Part shown: positions 1 through 6,810 of the stretch, piece after piece | How the letters are laid out: the number at the start of each line of letters is the position of its first letter | Position numbering within the stretch: the first letter of the stretch is position 1 | DNA from: Paracoccaceae bacterium | Lineage (GTDB): Bacteria > Pseudomonadota > Alphaproteobacteria > Rhodobacterales > Rhodobacteraceae | Assembly (NCBI GenBank): GCA_002709405.1 | Contig: PAQV01000003.1 | Span: 45,272-82,435, forward strand | Length of the DNA: 37,164 bases | Direction of reading: 5' to 3' | The notes under the pieces: generated by a model | Told to the model about the DNA's origin: nothing | Databases searched by the model: none | The model's input: the letters and a program-made list of their open reading frames with translations, nothing else | Translations under genes and position numbers: made by a program

Positions 1-138
1 ACCGCCGGTGGCGTCGGCTTCGTGCCGAAGGAAAACCTGATCGGCCGGGCCGATCGCATCATGTTCTCGTCCGCCGGGCGCTCCATGCTGTTCTTCTGGA
101 CCTGGCGCGGCGACCGCTTCTTCAAGGGGATCGAGTGA
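1..138 (+). CDS. lepB: Signal peptidase I, C-terminal end (partial)
   Basis: Only the last 45 codons are inside the window; the start lies upstream. The reading frame from base 1 gives the typical C-terminal LepB pattern: a GGVGFVP-type turn, then 'NLIGRAD', a hydrophobic stretch with 'FFWTWR', and the end 'RFFKGIE' before TGA at 136-138. LepB is the inner-membrane serine protease (Ser/Lys dyad, not visible here) that removes signal peptides from secreted proteins. The gene overlaps the GTG start of rnc by 4 bp (GTGA), so the two are probably translated as a coupled pair. The lepB-rnc order is usual in alphaproteobacteria. Confidence 0.88.
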   Translation, partial: TAGGVGFVPKENLIGRADRIMFSSAGRSMLFFWTWRGDRFFKGIE

Positions 139-815
139 AACTCTCTGCCGAGTTGAAGGCCTTCGAGGGCCGGATCGGGCATCATTTCGCCAACGCCGAA
201 CTGATGGTCCAGGCCCTGACCCATGGCTCGATCGCGACGCCCACCCGTCCGGACAACCAAAGGCTGGAATTCCTGGGCGACCGGGTGCTGGGCCTGGCCA
301 TGGCCACCGCGCTGCTTGAGGCCGACGCCGGCGCGCGCGAGGGTCAGCTGGCGCCCCGGTTCAATGCGCTCGTCCGCAAGGAGGCCTGCGCCGACGTGGC
401 CCGCGAGATCGGGTTGGGCGATGTGCTGAAACTGGGCCGGTCCGAGATGCTCTCGGGCGGCCGCCGGAAAGAAGCCCTGCTGGCCGACGGGCTGGAAGCG
501 CTTATCGCGGCGGTCTACGTGGACGCCGGGTTCGAGGCCGCCCAGGCCTTTGTCCTGCGCCACTGGGGGGATCGTGTAGGGCGGGTCGAGGCCGACGCCC
601 GGGACCCAAAGACGGCGCTGCAGGAATGGGCTCAAGCCCGAGGGCAGACCCCGCCCAGCTATACCGAGATCAAGCGCTCCGGGCCGGATCATGCACCGGT
701 CTTCACCATCGCGGTCCGGTTGTCTGACGGGACCGAAGCCCGGGCCGAGGCTGGGTCAAAACGTCAGGCCGAGCAGGCGGCGGCGAAAGCCTTGCTGGAT
801 CAGCTCAGGAACTGA
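135..815 (+). CDS. rnc: Ribonuclease III
   Basis: Double-strand-specific endoribonuclease that processes rRNA precursors and some mRNAs in the cytoplasm. The 226-residue length is normal. The N-terminal nuclease domain carries the signature RLEFLGDRV at residues 43-51 (metal-binding Glu45 and Asp49) and the second acidic pair in [11 protein letters not shown] (Asp118, Glu121). The double-stranded RNA-binding domain is residues 157-224, starting [11 protein letters not shown] and ending with the [13 protein letters not shown] helix. The GTG start overlaps the lepB stop. In many relatives era follows directly; here almost 4 kb (a repeat, an IS element and a dioxygenase gene) lies between them, so era cannot easily share this transcript. 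Confidence 0.96.
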   Translation: MKLSAELKAFEGRIGHHFANAELMVQALTHGSIATPTRPDNQRLEFLGDRVLGLAMATALLEADAGAREGQLAPRFNALVRKEACADVAREIGLGDVLKLGRSEMLSGGRRKEALLADGLEALIAAVYVDAGFEAAQAFVLRHWGDRVGRVEADARDPKTALQEWAQARGQTPPSYTEIKRSGPDHAPVFTIAVRLSDGTEARAEAGSKRQAEQAAAKALLDQLRN

Positions 816-823
816 ACCGCGAA

Positions 824-843
824 GTGTCCCACGCGTGAGACAT
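824..843. promoter_or_regulatory. 20-bp near-palindrome after rnc
   Basis: Two 10-base arms (824-833 and 834-843) are reverse complements at 8 of 10 positions, centred on CACGCGTG. It starts 9 bp after the rnc stop. It has no loop and no T-tract, so it looks more like a binding site for a dimeric protein than a terminator. No regulator can be assigned. Confidence 0.3.
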
Positions 844-956
844 GACCTCGGACAAGTGAAATCAATGGTTTGCAGAGGTGGTTTTACTGTCTGTAAACTT
901 TTGCGCGCTGCACCCACAGCCCCTGAGCGATGTGCGTGTGGCTGATCGCGGGATCT

Positions 957-1058
957 GGGTATTTGGAAAGAGAAAGAAGCAACACAATTTGTTATTACCC
1001 GGACGTCCGGCCCTTTGTCGCGCGCCAGCTTGCGTCTTCTTTCTCTTTCCAAATACCC
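957..1058. repeat. 23-bp perfect inverted repeat, 56-bp spacer
   Basis: The arms at 957-979 and 1036-1058 are exact reverse complements of each other (GGGTATTTGG...AGAAAGAAG against its complement). The right arm is the first 23 bases of the 62-bp intergenic repeat that the IS element has cut; the left arm is a partial copy in the opposite orientation. The spacer contains the palindrome CCGGACGTCCGG. No gene is seen between the rnc stop (815) and the IS element, so this stretch holds only these repeats and the near-palindrome at 824-843. Confidence 0.8.
1036..1058 (+). repeat. Left half of the 62-bp intergenic repeat, cut by the IS
   Basis: Bases 1036-1058 match positions 1-23 of the intact copy at 17354-17415 with one difference (AAATACCC here, AAGTACCC there). 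The last eight bases, AAATACCC at 1051-1058, are duplicated after the element at 3706-3713 as the target-site duplication. The rest of the repeat continues at 3714. Confidence 0.85.
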
Positions 1059-1081
1059 GGGCTTATGTATCAAACGCACCA
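1059..1081 (+). repeat. Left terminal inverted repeat of the IS element
   Basis: The 20 bases CTTATGTATCAAACGCACCA at 1062-1081 are repeated exactly in reverse complement at 3681-3700. The three leading G residues (1059-1061) belong to the element if the AAATACCC duplication ends at 1058. Confidence 0.88.
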
Positions 1082-1112
1082 AGCCCGCGAGGGCTGGGCG
1101 ATGATTAAGATG

Positions 1113-2009
1113 TTAGTCTCTCTTCTTGTCGTCCTCACTCCAAACGCACATTCCTGGTTCAGGACTGGCGTTCACGTAGGTCCCGACGTCCTTGTCGTCC
1201 GGCCCAGGGAGAATGCTAGGCACGAGCCTGCTGACACTTTGGAGTACCCATTTTTTGCCGTAAATATCCTGGTACCTAATGACCACCCAAACCCATGTAT
1301 TTCTTATGTCATCTTTTGGAATGCAGACCATCTTCTCGATAACTCCAGACGTCGGAAGGTAGTAATCCCTAAAAGAGCCATCGATTCCGTTTGTGACAAA
1401 GGATTCTGCGCTCGCGCTTCCTACGGAGTAACCGACTTCCAAACTATGAAGGACCAGCGGAGATGCCCCGACGTTGCTGAAGGCCACGAAGTAGATGGCG
1501 GAGTTTTCTTTGAAGGCAAGGTTGAGCCGTGGCTCTCCATTCCCGTTCATCGGGACATAGTTACTGAGGTATCCGCGAACCTGAGCTTCGCCGATCATCC
1601 TGGTAACTTCGACGGCGCCCCTAGCCGCGCTATTAGCCTGTCTGGTGAGGGCAAGCGTCCAAATCAAGAGACCGGTGCCGAGGCCGACGAGGACAGTAGA
1701 TATCAACGAGTACAGAGCCATTCTCTGCGTAGCTTCGTTCATTTCTTGCGTAGCCGCGTTCATACCTTTCTGGGCGACAAGGTCGTCTTTCTCGCGCTGG
1801 CTGGATTCATATTCGCTGCGCTGTCTGGCCTTGGCGGTTTCATTGTCTTCGATGATCCGAACCGGGAACCCAAGCGGTTGCTTATTGGGCGCGTCTTGCT
1901 GTTCGGCGGCACGATACTGGCGGGCTTCGCCTTCTTGTTGGGCCTGCCCTAGGGCGGGGATTAGAACTAATCCAAACGCAAAGATGAACAGCCGAGCGCC
2001 GAAAGGCAT
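1113..2009 (-). CDS. Unknown exported/membrane passenger protein of the IS element
   Basis: The 298-residue protein is not assigned to any function. It has a signal-peptide-like N-terminus (residues 1-23, ending ALGQAQ), a charged region rich in Glu, Gln and Lys with coiled-coil character (about 56-97), a transmembrane helix (about 99-121, SLISTVLVGLG...) and then 'LTRQANSAARGAVEV', a stretch resembling other hypothetical membrane proteins of alphaproteobacteria. The C-terminal 150 residues look like a beta-rich soluble domain. Base composition is low for this genome: one 60-base line (1321-1380) has 28 G+C. The start at 2009 overlaps the upstream DUF6471 gene by 43 bp, so the two are probably translated together. 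It is inside the IS boundaries and is therefore a passenger gene. Confidence 0.7.
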   Translation of the reverse strand: MPFGARLFIFAFGLVLIPALGQAQQEGEARQYRAAEQQDAPNKQPLGFPVRIIEDNETAKARQRSEYESSQREKDDLVAQKGMNAATQEMNEATQRMALYSLISTVLVGLGTGLLIWTLALTRQANSAARGAVEVTRMIGEAQVRGYLSNYVPMNGNGEPRLNLAFKENSAIYFVAFSNVGASPLVLHSLEVGYSVGSASAESFVTNGIDGSFRDYYLPTSGVIEKMVCIPKDDIRNTWVWVVIRYQDIYGKKWVLQSVSRLVPSILPGPDDKDVGTYVNASPEPGMCVWSEDDKKRD

Positions 2010-2191
2010 TGCAACAAGAACCCCGCAGTAAATTTCCCTCGACTCACTTTATTGCGCAAATTCCGCTCATTGTCTTCAACGCCTATTGCCGCCAGTTTCT
2101 CAGAAAGCTGCGCGTAGGTTGTGCCTGTCCGGGCCATCTCGGCACGCAGCAGGTTCTTCGCCTTATCTTCCCAGTCAGTACGTTCGGGCAT
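1967..2191 (-). CDS. DUF6471-like small protein, IS passenger
   Basis: The 74-residue protein begins MPERTDWEDKAKNLLRAEM and has the pattern 'TYAQLSEKLAAIGVEDNERNLRNKVSRGKF', ending 'LLQCLSALGC'. I recognise this as the DUF6471 type, a compact helical domain with a helix-turn-helix look (TYAQLSEKL / ERNLRNKVSRG). Its function is unknown, and binding DNA to control the element is only inference. An upstream in-frame ATG at 2245 exists, but a good ribosome site (GGAG, 7 bases before ATG) places the start at 2191. It is transcribed divergently from the transposase, from the same 100-bp control region, and overlaps the membrane protein gene downstream. Confidence 0.75.
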   Translation of the reverse strand: MPERTDWEDKAKNLLRAEMARTGTTYAQLSEKLAAIGVEDNERNLRNKVSRGKFTAGFLLQCLSALGCSSLRLD

Positions 2192-2238
2192 ATCATCTCC
2201 TATGGTGTCGTGTGTCACCATATATGTTGCTAAAATTC

Positions 2239-2267
2239 TTGACAAGGCGGCGCATCGTCATCATATT
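2239..2267 (+). promoter_or_regulatory. Sigma70-type promoter of the transposase
   Basis: A perfect -35 box TTGACA at 2239-2244 is followed after 17 bases by CATATT at 2262-2267. Transcription would start near 2274, inside the palindrome at 2257-2294, giving a leader of only about 23 bases before the ATG at 2297. Confidence 0.55.
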
Positions 2268-2294
2268 GAGTGCACACGCACTTTACATGATGAC
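2257..2294. promoter_or_regulatory. 38-bp compound palindrome over the transposase start region
   Basis: Two nested inverted repeats share one centre (between 2275 and 2276). The outer arms GTCATCAT (2257-2264) and ATGATGAC (2287-2294) are perfect; the inner arms AGTGC (2269-2273) and GCACT (2278-2282) are perfect, with four-base gaps between them on each side. The site covers the -10 box and ends two bases before the transposase ATG. It may be an operator for an element-encoded repressor or, in RNA, a hairpin that limits translation, since the transposase has no clear Shine-Dalgarno sequence. Confidence 0.6.
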
Positions 2295-2296
2295 AT

Positions 2297-3259
2297 ATGG
2301 CACAGCACTTTCTCCTTTCCGCAAAATCTCGCACCCTCAGCCTTCGTGCGATCTACAAGGCTGGCGAGGAAGCTGCGTATAAGACCTTTTGTGAAATGCG
2401 CTGGCCGGAAACCGATGGCGAGGCAGTTTGCCCCCGCTGCGGCTGCTGCGAAACCTACAACATCAGCCCCCGCCGCAAGTTCAAGTGCAAGGCGTGTCAT
2501 CACCAGTTCAGCGTGACCAGCGGCACCATCTTCGCAAGCCGCAAGATGGACTTCGTGGACCTTCTGGCCGCGATCTGCATCCTCGTGAACGCCTCCAAGG
2601 GCGTGTCCATGGTGCAGCTTTCCCGCGACCTGGACTGCCAGTACAAAACGGCTTTCGTGCTGGCCCACAAGCTGCGCGAGGCGATGGCTCAGGAGGTCCA
2701 CACGGGCGAAGTTCTGGACGGACACGTCGAGATTGACGGCGCGTACTTCGGCGGTCACATCCGCCCCGAGAACCGCAAGGAAGACCGGAAGGACCGCCGC
2801 CTGAAAGAGAACCAGACCGGCAAGCGCCGCGTCGTCATTGTTCTGCGTGAGCGCAAGGGCCGCACCCTGCCGTTCGTCGCCAAGCAGGAAGCCGAAGGCG
2901 TCGAACTGGCCAAAGAGAACGTGGACCGTATGGCCTCCCTCTCGGCAGACGAAGCCAGCCATTGGGATCTGCTTCACGCCGCATGGCCCGTCGAGCGCAT
3001 CAATCACTCGGCCGCCTACAGCGTTGACGGTGCCTGCACCAACCAAGCCGAAAGCTACTTCTCTCGCCTGCGCCGGATGGTCGAAGGCCAGCACCACCAC
3101 GTCAGCCCGCAGTACCTCTATCAGTACGCCAACCATGCCGCATGGCTGGAAGACAACCGCCGCCTGCCGAACGGTGAACAGGCCCGCAAGGTCGTCGCCA
3201 ACGCCATGGGCGCACCGGTCAGCCGGAGCTGGAAGGGGTACTGGCAACGGGCGGCATGA
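2297..3259 (+). CDS. IS1595-family (ISXO2-like) transposase
   Basis: Full-length transposase of 320 residues that cuts and joins the ends of the element. The start MAQHFLLSAKSRTLSL is the usual family N-terminus. A zinc ribbon follows (Cys45, Cys48, Cys64, Cys67 in CPRC...CKAC). The catalytic DDE-type domain begins with VEIDGAYFGG (Asp147); the second Asp is Asp218 in SADEASHW, and the third position is Asn249 in TNQAESYFSRLRR, matching the DDN arrangement of this family. No frameshift or stop interrupts it, so it may be active. There is no obvious ribosome site before the ATG; the palindrome at 2257-2294 occupies that place. Confidence 0.95.
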   Translation: MAQHFLLSAKSRTLSLRAIYKAGEEAAYKTFCEMRWPETDGEAVCPRCGCCETYNISPRRKFKCKACHHQFSVTSGTIFASRKMDFVDLLAAICILVNASKGVSMVQLSRDLDCQYKTAFVLAHKLREAMAQEVHTGEVLDGHVEIDGAYFGGHIRPENRKEDRKDRRLKENQTGKRRVVIVLRERKGRTLPFVAKQEAEGVELAKENVDRMASLSADEASHWDLLHAAWPVERINHSAAYSVDGACTNQAESYFSRLRRMVEGQHHHVSPQYLYQYANHAAWLEDNRRLPNGEQARKVVANAMGAPVSRSWKGYWQRAA

Positions 3260-3282
3260 TGTTGTGGGGCAATCTGCTGGCC

Positions 3283-3654
3283 TTAGGGAGCCAGAACCCA
3301 CCCTCGCTCATCGAACCGTACAACCCCAACCTTCCGCAGCTTGTTCAACGCCTGTCCTGACCTCTGTAGCGCGGCGTCCAAGCCGATCTGCCTCTGGTTT
3401 GCCATCGCGGCCGCAATCTCGCGCAACGTCTTCGGACCGTCCCTGAGGCCGGCTAGAACGATACGCTGGGCTTCACCCCGCCTTGCTGCGTCTGGCGCTC
3501 GCTTGGATCGCACCTCTGGCATATCCACGCCCCTGAGCCGCAACAGCGCCTCTACGTGGTCCAGGCCGTCACGCCCTTCGCGGATGGTTTGCTTTCGGAG
3601 CGCCAGCAATGCGCCGTCTATGGACTTGTCCTGCATGGCCGAATGGTGATTCAC
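3283..3654 (-). CDS. Hypothetical winged-helix-like passenger protein of the IS
   Basis: The 123-residue protein (GTG start at 3654, or an inner ATG at 3636) has an N-terminal helical region (LLALRKQTIREGRDGLDHVEALLRLRG as separate helices) and a C-terminal part that reads like a winged helix: 'GLRDGPKTLREIAAAM' then a recognition-type helix with 'SGQALNKLRKVG' and a wing 'VVRFDERGWVLA'. It is convergent with the transposase (23 bp between the ends) and starts 27 bp from the right inverted repeat. It is probably a DNA-binding protein of the element. No close family is recognised and neither start has a convincing ribosome site. Confidence 0.6.
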   Translation of the reverse strand: MNHHSAMQDKSIDGALLALRKQTIREGRDGLDHVEALLRLRGVDMPEVRSKRAPDAARRGEAQRIVLAGLRDGPKTLREIAAAMANQRQIGLDAALQRSGQALNKLRKVGVVRFDERGWVLAP

Positions 3655-3680
3655 CTTGGCCGGTCAATCCAGTAGAATGC

Positions 3681-3705
3681 TGGTGCGTTTGATACATAAG
3701 GCCGC
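3681..3705 (-). repeat. Right terminal inverted repeat of the IS element
   Basis: Bases 3681-3700 are the exact reverse complement of 1062-1081. The five bases up to 3705 (GCCGC) differ from the left tip. The AAATACCC duplication follows at 3706-3713. Confidence 0.88.
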
Positions 3706-3713
3706 AAATACCC

Positions 3714-3752
3714 CGGGGGAGTCCTCTGAAAGAGGACGGGGGCAGCGCCCCC
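3714..3752 (+). repeat. Right half of the 62-bp intergenic repeat
   Basis: This is the continuation of the repeat cut by the IS element. It holds two small hairpins, GTCCTCT-GAA-AGAGGAC (3721-3737) and GGGGGC-AGC-GCCCCC (3738-3752), both kept in the intact copy at 17384-17415. It lies 53 bp past the stop of the dioxygenase gene and could act as its transcription terminator. Confidence 0.8.
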
Positions 3753-3805
3753 AACTTTGCCAGCCCTGCCACAAGCGCCAAGAATGGATGGCGTCTGGCC
3801 GACGC

Positions 3806-4633
3806 TTATCCTTGCCCGGGAACCAGCCTGTAGCTGCCGGCTGTCTGTCCTCCCGGGGCGCCTTCCGGGGGAGGGCCGTCTTGGGGTTCCATGGCCGGGC
3901 CGCTGTTCAGGGCCCGGTCGGAGCGGGCGTCGGGGTCGACGCCGACCACGAGGGCTGCGACGTAGCGGGCGGATTGCTCCTGGATGAAGGCGAAGGCGCC
4001 GTCGCCGGCCTCCTGGGCGATCCAGTCGTTGGAATTGACGGTGTCGCGTTCTGCGGAGCGGTCGTTGTAGGGGGCGACCGACTTGAACAGGTATTCCGAC
4101 AGGGCGTCGGGGAAAAAGATCTGGCTGGTCAGCAGGGTGTTTTCGTCCAGGAAGACCTTGTAGTGGATATGGGTCGTGCGCCCCCGGTACCAGCCGGGAT
4201 AGATCGTCTGGAAGGTTGCGATGCCGCGTGCATCCGTTGGCTGGGTGCCGCGCAGGAAGGTTTCGCCCGTTGTGTCCACCGTCTGGTCGCTGCCCTGGTT
4301 GGCATAGCCCGAGTAATTGCCCGCCGCATCGCAATGCCAGATGTCGACCCGGGCGCCCTCGATCGGATTGCAGGACGCGTCCACCACTTGCAGTTTCATT
4401 TCCAGCGGCACGCCTTCGCGGCCTTCGGTGATATCCGCGCGCACCAGGTCGGGGTCGATGTAATAGGGGCCCTCGGTGACTTCGGCCGACAACAGGCACG
4501 CGTTGGGAGAGATCAGCCCGGCCGCCTGGGCCTGGGCCTGGGCCATCCGCGGGGCCACGCCAAAGCCTGTCGCGGCGAAGGGGGCCAGGGCAAAGCCGCG
4601 CAGGAGGTTACGGCGGGTACGGTCGGTCGTCAT
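3806..4633 (-). CDS. Tat-exported intradiol ring-cleavage dioxygenase
   Basis: The 275-residue protein belongs to the intradiol dioxygenases (protocatechuate 3,4- and catechol 1,2-dioxygenase group), non-haem Fe(III) enzymes that open a catechol ring between the two hydroxyl groups. The N-terminus has a twin-arginine signal (TRRNLLRGFALAP, cleavage perhaps after AQAQA), so it acts outside the cytoplasm, unlike the classical enzymes. Visible features are VTEGPYYID, WHCDAAGNYSGYA (probable iron ligand Tyr107) and YPGWYRGRTTHIHYKV (probable ligands Tyr149, His155 and His157). No transport or ortho-cleavage gene is nearby, so the substrate is unknown. It sits alone, reversed, between rnc and era. 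The C-terminal 40 residues are rich in Pro and Gly and look disordered. Confidence 0.88.
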   Translation of the reverse strand: MTTDRTRRNLLRGFALAPFAATGFGVAPRMAQAQAQAAGLISPNACLLSAEVTEGPYYIDPDLVRADITEGREGVPLEMKLQVVDASCNPIEGARVDIWHCDAAGNYSGYANQGSDQTVDTTGETFLRGTQPTDARGIATFQTIYPGWYRGRTTHIHYKVFLDENTLLTSQIFFPDALSEYLFKSVAPYNDRSAERDTVNSNDWIAQEAGDGAFAFIQEQSARYVAALVVGVDPDARSDRALNSGPAMEPQDGPPPEGAPGGQTAGSYRLVPGQG

Positions 4634-4794
4634 CGAAATCTTCCTTGTTCGTCTTACGGGGTTAACGGTCCGGCCCCGGCTTTCCGTCGCGACTGGCTTG
4701 GGACAAGGCCTGACCGGCGCAGATCATACGCGCACTGGATTCGGGCGCCGCTTTCCCCTAGATCTTCAACTCCTGAACCGAAGGTCTTGTTCCC

Positions 4795-5703
4795 ATGTCC
4801 ACACGCGCCGGATTCGTCGCCCTGATCGGAGAGCCCAACGCGGGCAAATCCACGCTTCTCAACCGCATGGTGGGGGCGAAGGTGTCGATCGTGACCCACA
4901 AGGTGCAGACCACCCGGGCCCGCATCCGGGGCGTGGCGATGGAAGGGGAGGCCCAGATCGTCTTTGTCGACACGCCGGGCCTGTTCCGCCCGCGCCGCCG
5001 GCTGGATCGGGCCATGGTGGCCGCGGCCTGGGGCGGGGCCGCCGATGCCGACATCATCGTCATGCTGGTCGAGGCCCACCGGGGCGTGACCGAGGGCGTC
5101 GAGACGATCCTGGAGAACCTGGCCGAGGTGGCCGGCGACCGCCCCGTGGCCCTGGCCATCAACAAGATCGACCGGGTCAAATCCGAGGTGCTGCTGGGCC
5201 TGACCAAGGATCTCAATGACCGGTTCGCCTTCATCAAGACCTTCCTGATCTCGGCCGAGAAGGGCCACGGCGTGGGCGACCTGCGCCAGTGGCTGGCCGG
5301 AGAGCTGCCCGAAAGCCCCTGGCTCTACCCCGAGGACCAGATCGCCGATCTGCCGATGCGCATGATCGCGGCCGAGATGACGCGCGAAAAGCTGACCCTG
5401 CGACTGCACCAGGAATTGCCCTACCAGCTGACCGTCGAAACCGAAAGCTGGCAGGAGCGCAAGGATGGCTCGGCCCGGATCGACCAGGTGATCTATGTCG
5501 CGCGCGACGGCCACAAGGGCATCGTGCTGGGCAAGAAGGGTGAAACCATCAAGGCCGTGTCGCAGCAGGCGCGGGAAGAGCTGGAAACCTTCCTGGACCG
5601 CAAGGTGCACCTGTTCCTGCAGGTGAAGGTGCGCGAGAAATGGATGGACGAGGCCGAGCGCTATTCCGAGATGGGGCTGGATTTCAAGGACAGCGGTGCG
5701 TGA
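4795..5703 (+). CDS. era: GTPase Era
   Basis: Essential GTP-binding protein that binds the 3' end of 16S rRNA and helps finish the 30S subunit. The 302 residues show G1 GEPNAGKS (12-19), the switch region around VQTTRARIRG, G3 DTPG (59-62) and G4 NKID (123-126), then a C-terminal KH domain with the RNA-binding loop HKGIVLGKKGETIK. The ATG at 4795 follows a 161-bp gap after the divergent dioxygenase, so a promoter must lie in that gap. The DUF1491 gene and recO follow on the same strand, and the three probably form one transcript. Confidence 0.96.
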   Translation: MSTRAGFVALIGEPNAGKSTLLNRMVGAKVSIVTHKVQTTRARIRGVAMEGEAQIVFVDTPGLFRPRRRLDRAMVAAAWGGAADADIIVMLVEAHRGVTEGVETILENLAEVAGDRPVALAINKIDRVKSEVLLGLTKDLNDRFAFIKTFLISAEKGHGVGDLRQWLAGELPESPWLYPEDQIADLPMRMIAAEMTREKLTLRLHQELPYQLTVETESWQERKDGSARIDQVIYVARDGHKGIVLGKKGETIKAVSQQAREELETFLDRKVHLFLQVKVREKWMDEAERYSEMGLDFKDSGA

Positions 5704-5755
5704 CGAGGCCGGGGTCTGACCGGGCCGCCATCGCCTGTGCGCTTGCGGGGGCGGA

Positions 5756-6082
5756 ATGCGTCTGACCTCGGGCTTCTGGGTGGCGGCCTACCGCCAGATC
5801 CTGTCGTTGAACGGCATTCCGGCCTTCGTGGTGGCCCACGGGGATGACACTGCGGGGGCGGTGCTGATCAAGCTGAACACGTTGGACGGGCGGGCTGTGC
5901 TTTACCAGCGCAGCGTCGACCTGATGAGCGGAGCGCGGCGCTGGGTCGAACTGGCCGCGGGCGACGAGGCCGAGGTCGATGGGTCGGTTGCCCGGCAGCG
6001 CGGCTTCGATCCCGACCTGTGGGTGATCGAGGTCGAGGACCGCCAGGGCCGCCATTTCCTGGACGATCCGGCGCTGGAGTAG
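5756..6082 (+). CDS. DUF1491 family protein
   Basis: A small protein of 108 residues, beginning [14 protein letters not shown] and containing [20 protein letters not shown], the pattern I associate with DUF1491 of alphaproteobacteria. It has no signal peptide and no membrane helix. The function is unknown. It sits 52 bp after era and 2 bp before recO, the place where this family is often seen in Rhodobacterales. It ends FLDDPALE. Confidence 0.85.
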   Translation: MRLTSGFWVAAYRQILSLNGIPAFVVAHGDDTAGAVLIKLNTLDGRAVLYQRSVDLMSGARRWVELAAGDEAEVDGSVARQRGFDPDLWVIEVEDRQGRHFLDDPALE

Positions 6083-6084
6083 CG

Positions 6085-6810
6085 ATGGACTGGCGCGACA
6101 CGGGCATTCTGCTGCGCACGCGCAAGCATGGAGAGACCTCGGTGATCCTGGACGTGTTCACCCAAGGTCACGGGCGTCATGCCGGGGTGTTGCGAGGCGG
6201 GACCAGCCGCAAGATCGCGCCGTCCCTCCAGCCCGGGGCGCAGTTGGACCTGACCTGGCGGGCGCGGCTGGAGGACCATATCGGCAGCTACACGGTCGAA
6301 CCCCTGCGCAGCCGGGCGGCGGCGGCCTTGTCGGGGCGGCTGGCCCTGGCGGGGTTGAACACGGTGACCGGGCTTTTGGCCTTTTGCCTGCCCGAACGCC
6401 AGCCGCATGACGCGCTGTATCTGAAAACCGAGCGGTTGCTGGATCTGCTGGGCCAGGACGAGATCTGGCCCCTGGCCTACCTGCGCTGGGAACTGGCCTT
6501 GCTGGACGACATGGGCTTCGGGCTGGACCTGTCGGAATGCGCGGTGACGGGCGTGCGCGAGGGGCTGGTCTATGTCTCGCCACGCACCGGCCGGGCGGTG
6601 TCGCGTGAGGGGGCGGGGGAGTGGGCCGACAAGCTGCTGCCCCTGCCGCCCTGCCTGCGGGGCGAGGGTGAGGCGGAGGATGCAGAGGTCTCCCGGGCGC
6701 TGGGCGTCACGGGGTATTTCCTGGAACGCCACCTGGCGCCAGAGCTGGGGGACAAGCCGTTGCCGGATGCGCGCGAGAGGTTTGTCACGGCGTTAAATCG
6801 CCGTGCATAA
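6085..6810 (+). CDS. recO: DNA repair protein RecO
   Basis: RecO works with RecF and RecR to load RecA on SSB-coated single-stranded DNA at gaps. The 241-residue protein starts [26 protein letters not shown], the usual OB-fold start, followed by [10 protein letters not shown] and the all-helical C-terminal domain. An in-frame upstream start would overlap the DUF1491 gene; ATG at 6085, two bases after that stop, fits the family N-terminus. The last seven codons (ALNRRA and the stop) lie inside the first unit of a 30-bp tandem repeat that continues past the stop, so the C-terminus may have been remodelled. Confidence 0.92.
   Translation: MDWRDTGILLRTRKHGETSVILDVFTQGHGRHAGVLRGGTSRKIAPSLQPGAQLDLTWRARLEDHIGSYTVEPLRSRAAAALSGRLALAGLNTVTGLLAFCLPERQPHDALYLKTERLLDLLGQDEIWPLAYLRWELALLDDMGFGLDLSECAVTGVREGLVYVSPRTGRAVSREGAGEWADKLLPLPPCLRGEGEAEDAEVSRALGVTGYFLERHLAPELGDKPLPDARERFVTALNRRA

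Larger units (their letters stand above)
1059..3705. mobile_element. IS1595-family insertion element with passenger genes
   Basis: The 2647-bp element is bounded by 20-bp perfect inverted repeats just inside its ends (1062-1081 and 3681-3700) and by an 8-bp direct duplication AAATACCC (1051-1058 and 3706-3713); 8 bp is the usual duplication length of the IS1595 family. Removing the element and one duplication rebuilds a 62-bp repeat of the same length as the intact copy at 17354-17415, with 4 differences, which fixes the boundaries well. It carries an intact IS1595-type transposase (2297-3259) plus a membrane protein, a DUF6471 protein and a winged-helix-like protein. The outermost few bases of the two ends differ (GGG at the left, GCGGC when the right end is read inward). 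The intact frame and exact duplication suggest a fairly recent insertion. Confidence 0.9.

Noticed and set aside
930-1952. Plus-strand frame of 340 residues over the IS passenger genes
   Set aside because: It begins in the inverted repeat outside the element and runs antisense to the membrane protein, which has a proper signal peptide and TM helix.
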